NCBI RefSeq assembly: GCF_030269665.1
Contig: NZ_BSTS01000004.1
Span: 305,908-369,907 of the forward strand
Reading direction: 5' to 3'
Source of the DNA: Actinomycetospora sp. NBRC 106375
GTDB lineage: Bacteria > Actinomycetota > Actinomycetes > Mycobacteriales > Pseudonocardiaceae
DNA: 64,000 nucleotides
Position 1 is the stretch's first letter, and every line of letters starts with the position of its first letter. This document shows positions 61,704 to 64,000 of the stretch, piece by piece. The notes beneath the pieces were generated by a model. The model ran no database searches. It worked only from the letters and a program-made list of their open reading frames with translations, and was not told the DNA's origin. Both the position numbers and the translations under genes were made by a program.

Positions 61704-62218
61704 CCACCAACGACACGAGTACCGAGACACCGGCCGACCCGGGAGTGGCGCCGACGCAACGGCCCTACGCCGCGGCCGGTGCGACTCAGGTCTACGTGCT
61801 CTACATCAACGCCCCGGCGGAGAAAGTGTGGGATGCAATCACCGAGCCTGCCGCCGTCGAGCGCTTCTTCCACGGCCTGCGGCTCGACGCGACGTACGGG
61901 CCGGGCGGTCGCCTGCGGAGCTGGTCCCCCGACGGTCAGACCCTGTGGGGAGACAACACGATTCTGGAATGGGACCCGCCACGACGCATGGTCCACACCT
62001 GGCGCAGCCTCTACGACGAAACCATGGCCGCCGAACCGGAGAGCCGGGTCACCTGGGAGGTCGAGCCCGCACCCGGCGGCGCGTGCAAGCTGACCCTGGT
62101 GCACGACCAGCTCGGTGACTCGCCCCGCACGGCCGCCAGCGTCGTCGGCTGGTCGTGGATCCTGAGCAATCTCAAGACCATCGTCGAGACGGGGAACTCG
62201 CTGCCCTCGATCAGGTGA
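61700..62218 (+). CDS. SRPBCC (AHSA1-like) protein
   Basis: Protein of 172 residues. After a ~28-residue hydrophilic N-terminus comes an AHSA1/START-like fold (VYVLYINAPAEKVWDAITEP, RFFHGLRLDATYGPGGRLRS, TILEWDPPRRMVHTWRSL, VTWEVEPAPGGACKLTLVHD). GTG 61700 overlaps the arsR stop (GTGA). ArsR-SRPBCC pairs are common in actinobacteria; the ligand is unknown. Base composition is lower in GC than the surroundings. Confidence 0.88.
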   Translation: MTTNDTSTETPADPGVAPTQRPYAAAGATQVYVLYINAPAEKVWDAITEPAAVERFFHGLRLDATYGPGGRLRSWSPDGQTLWGDNTILEWDPPRRMVHTWRSLYDETMAAEPESRVTWEVEPAPGGACKLTLVHDQLGDSPRTAASVVGWSWILSNLKTIVETGNSLPSIR

Positions 62219-62277
62219 CGACCCCTGCCGGCTCGGCCCCCACAGAACAACAACGGCTCCGCCGAGGAGATGGTCGC

Positions 62278-62748
62278 ATGACCGGAACTGCGCTGCCCCG
62301 ATTCGTCGACTACGCATCGAGCCTCACCTTCGCCGGCCCACCCGAGAAGGTTGTCGAGGCGTTGACCGACCCCGCCGGACTCACGGCGTGGTGGACACCG
62401 ACATCGGGATCAGGCGCCGAGGGTGGCCAACTGAGGCTCGACTTCGGGTGGGACCAGCCGCTGCTGCTCGGTGTGCACACCGCACGCCCGATCCTGGTTG
62501 TCTGGGACGTCCTGGTCTGCACCTTCCTTCCCGACTGGGAGGGAACGTCCATCGTGTTCGACATCGGCATCGGTAACCACGGGGCCTGCGACATGTTCTT
62601 CCGCCATCACGGACTGAACGTAGGGCTCGACTGCTACGAGACCTGCCATCAGGGCTGGGCACACTTTCTCGGCAGCCTCAAGGCCTACGTGGACACCGGC
62701 GTCGGCAACCCCAGAGGAAGTGCCGCCGACCAGGCGCGTCGCCGATAG
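62278..62748 (+). CDS. SRPBCC-like protein
   Basis: Protein of 156 residues with a second AHSA1/START-like fold (YASSLTFAGPPEKVVEALTD, AWWTPTSGSGAEGGQLRLDF, then GWAHFLGSLKAYVDTGVGN). ATG 62278 has GAGGAG about 8 nt upstream. It follows the first SRPBCC gene by 59 nt and completes an ArsR-SRPBCC-SRPBCC operon. GC content is visibly lower than average for the window, suggesting the operon arrived by transfer. Confidence 0.82.
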   Translation: MTGTALPRFVDYASSLTFAGPPEKVVEALTDPAGLTAWWTPTSGSGAEGGQLRLDFGWDQPLLLGVHTARPILVVWDVLVCTFLPDWEGTSIVFDIGIGNHGACDMFFRHHGLNVGLDCYETCHQGWAHFLGSLKAYVDTGVGNPRGSAADQARRR

Positions 62749-62810
62749 GTCGACGACGACGCAGCGCAGGGAGGTGCCGCCTCGATCGGGGCGCCTGGTG
62801 CGCACCCCGC

Positions 62811-63521
62811 TCAACGGTCGGCGGCCAGGAACGCGGCGAGTGCCGCCGAGGCGTGGGCGTCGGCCTCGGCGTGGTAGGCCACGCCGGGGTGGGGGTGTCG
62901 GTCGGCGTGGGTGTGGGTGAAGCCGTGCTGGGCGCCGGCGTGCACGAGCAGTTGCCAGTCGGCGGCGGCGTCGAGCATCTCCGCGGTGAAGGCGGTGACG
63001 TCCTCGGCGGGCACGTAGGGGTCCGCGCCGCCGTGGCTGACCAGCACGCGGGCGCGTACCGAGCCCGGGGTGGCGGGCGTGGTGGTGCGCAGGCCACCGT
63101 GGATCGAGGCGACCGCGCCGAGGTCGCTGACCCCTGCGCGAGCCAGGCCCAGGACGATGGTGCCGCCCAGGCAGTACCCGACGGCGGCGAGCCGCTCGAC
63201 TCCGGATTGAGCGGCCAGCACCTCGAGTGCGGCTCCAGCTCGCCGACCTGCCCGGTCCGGATCGTTGGTCAGCGCGGCGATCTCGCGGAGGATCCGCTCC
63301 CGGTCCCCGGCGATCCGCTCGCCGAAGAGATCGCAGGCGAAGGCGACGTGACCGAGCGCCGCGAGGCGCCGGGCTCGGTCGTCGGCGTGCTCGTCGCGGC
63401 CGGCTCCGCCGTGCACGACCAGGACACCCAACCCGCTGGTCTGCCTCGCCGGGCGGAACATCTCGCCGTGCAGTTTCGCGTCGGCATCGCGGTAAGAGAC
63501 CGATCGACCGTCTGCACCCAT
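62811..63521 (-). CDS. Dienelactone hydrolase-family protein
   Basis: Protein of 236 residues of the alpha/beta-hydrolase fold. The nucleophile is the cysteine of VGYCLGGTI (about residue 116), as in dienelactone hydrolases. The acid is in SHGGADPYVPAEDV and the histidine in GAQHGFTHTHAD. ATG 63521 lies 6 nt after TAGCTT (complement of 63528-63533), so it is probably leaderless. The sequence upstream is AT-rich for this genome and carries an inverted repeat at 63552-63578. Confidence 0.88.
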   Translation of the reverse strand: MGADGRSVSYRDADAKLHGEMFRPARQTSGLGVLVVHGGAGRDEHADDRARRLAALGHVAFACDLFGERIAGDRERILREIAALTNDPDRAGRRAGAALEVLAAQSGVERLAAVGYCLGGTIVLGLARAGVSDLGAVASIHGGLRTTTPATPGSVRARVLVSHGGADPYVPAEDVTAFTAEMLDAAADWQLLVHAGAQHGFTHTHADRHPHPGVAYHAEADAHASAALAAFLAADR

Positions 63522-63551
63522 TCGTGCAAGCTATCGCAGGAAAACATCACA

Positions 63552-63578
63552 ATACCATTTCCTGGATAGTCTTGGTAT
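63552..63578. promoter_or_regulatory. Candidate operator upstream of the dienelactone hydrolase gene
   Basis: ATACCA-N15-TGGTAT, an inverted repeat in an AT-rich island about 30 nt before the start codon, spans the expected -35 region of the promoter. The cognate regulator is not evident. Confidence 0.45.
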
Positions 63579-63701
63579 CCGCTGAACAGCGGCACTCTCT
63601 TCGCCGGCGAGAGCAGTCACACACCTCGTCGATGTGGTTCGCCCACTCGACACGGTCGGGCCGAGACGGCAGTGCGCCGTGGCCGGCCGACACGTCGGTC
63701 G

Positions 63702-63777
63702 TGGAGCCGGCGCGGGGAATCGAACCCCGGACCTTTCGCTTACAAGGCGAGTGCTCTGCCGATTGAGCTACGCCGGC
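63702..63777 (-). tRNA. tRNA-Thr (anticodon TGT)
   Basis: Full cloverleaf on the minus strand: acceptor GCCGGCG/CGCCGGC, D-arm GCTC...GAGC, anticodon stem CTCGC/GCGAA (first pair C-A mismatched) with loop CTTGTAA and anticodon TGT at positions 34-36, T-arm CGGGG-TTCGATT-CCCCG, discriminator T and an encoded CCA (63702-63704). Reads ACA/ACG codons of threonine. Confidence 0.96.
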
Positions 63778-63837
63778 GCGGGCACGATGGTACGGCCCGG
63801 GCCGCCCGCCCCTCGGAGCGGCCGGGGCCGCCGCGAC

Positions 63838-63880
63838 CGGAAGATCACGAGCGCCTCATCCACGTCACCACGTGGCGGAT
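63838..63880. repeat. Truncated R3 repeat next to the insertion sequence
   Basis: GGAAGATCACGAGCGCCTC then ATCCACGTC matches the left arm of R3. Only the first part of the opposing arm (ACGTGG) is present before the insertion-sequence end at 63885, so this copy looks cut off. Confidence 0.55.
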
Positions 63881-63884
63881 TCAA

Positions 63885-64000
63885 GGGGCTGTCGCAACAC
63901 CTCGTCTGAGCTAGGGGTGAGTGTGATGGGTCGTGCGCGGGCGTTGCGGGGGCAAGTGCGCGAGTTCTGGCGTGCCCGGCTGGAAGGGCTGGAGCACGAC
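63885..64000 (+). mobile_element. Left end of an insertion sequence (IS30-like), cut by the window edge
   Basis: GGGGCTGTCGCAACACCTCG at 63885 has the form of a terminal inverted repeat. It lies 41 nt before a short transposase-like reading frame that runs out of the window. The other end and any target duplication cannot be seen. IS30-family membership is a guess from the N-terminus of the protein. Confidence 0.5.
63926..64000 (+). CDS. Partial transposase (IS30-like), N-terminus only
   Basis: ATG 63926 preceded by GGGGTGAG opens 25 codons: MGRARALRGQVREFWRARLE GLEHD. The VREFWRARLEGLEHD piece resembles the start of actinobacterial IS30-type transposases, whose N-terminus has such a helix before the HTH. 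The reading frame continues past the window. Confidence 0.5.
   Translation, partial: MGRARALRGQVREFWRARLEGLEHD

Overview
The window is very GC-rich (roughly 75% by eye, strong G/C at third codon positions). Its gene content is that of an actinobacterium of the Pseudonocardiaceae type: a conservon, an XPB-type helicase with its partner protein, DUF3263, DUF742, DUF3159 and LytR_C proteins, and leaderless promoters. From 22.7 to 47.8 kb the gene order is, from memory, that of Mycobacterium tuberculosis Rv0440 (groEL2) to Rv0414c (thiE), inverted as a block. The relative orientation of groEL, moeA, psd, pssA, the AAA ATPase, LytR_C, DUF3263, def, thiD, thiGSO and thiE is kept, with other genes inserted between them. 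Genus is not provable here; Pseudonocardia or Actinomycetospora would fit.

Layout. 0-11.6 kb: a helicase-associated WYL protein and the XPB helicase, separated by a conservon cvnABCD on the opposite strand whose kinase carries a ~1000-residue low-complexity tail. 11.6-14.5 kb: two GNAT acetyltransferases, a cysteine-dioxygenase-like cupin and YccF, among repeats. 14.5-22.4 kb: a catabolic-looking locus (MaoC-SCP2, hydrolase, CoA ligase, alcohol dehydrogenase, transporter) divergent from a TetR regulator and a second transporter, with matching palindromic operators at both promoters. 22.7-34.1 kb: groEL with two CIRCE-like boxes, a tail-anchored Ser/Thr kinase, moeA, the coupled operon psd-pssA-AAA ATPase, LytR_C, DUF3263 and def. 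34.2-40.3 kb: an HtrA-like protease, a giant SARP/BTAD regulator, a TPP riboswitch and two tandem thiD genes. 40.3-44.7 kb: hemerythrin-like protein, membrane protein, P450, and a SnoaL-like/TetR pair. 44.8-47.8 kb: thiG, thiS, a second TPP riboswitch, thiO and thiE. 47.8-63.5 kb: a secreted protease, membrane proteins, regulators, an alcohol dehydrogenase locus, LysR/EamA, chorismate mutase, a frameshifted SnoaL-like gene, a methyltransferase, a lower-GC ArsR-SRPBCC-SRPBCC operon and a dienelactone hydrolase. 63.7-64.0 kb: tRNA-Thr and the left edge of an insertion sequence.

The most unusual signal is non-coding. Four families of structured dispersed repeats (called R1-R4 here) lie between genes. 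R1 (six copies, ~57 bp, hairpin plus a conserved tail) lies 2-17 nt after a stop codon, always in the orientation of the gene it follows. R2, R3 and R4 are also palindromic. R1, R2 and R3 share a short module resembling GATCA-CGGCGC. In two places a repeat supplies the stop codon of a gene. This looks like an uncharacterised gene-3'-end element system.

A second theme is leaderless initiation. A TANNNT -10 box lies 6-8 nt before the GTG or ATG of several regulators and thiamine genes, including a back-to-back thiO/thiE promoter pair inside one palindrome. Thiamine synthesis is split over two TPP riboswitches, and thiO lies outside riboswitch control.
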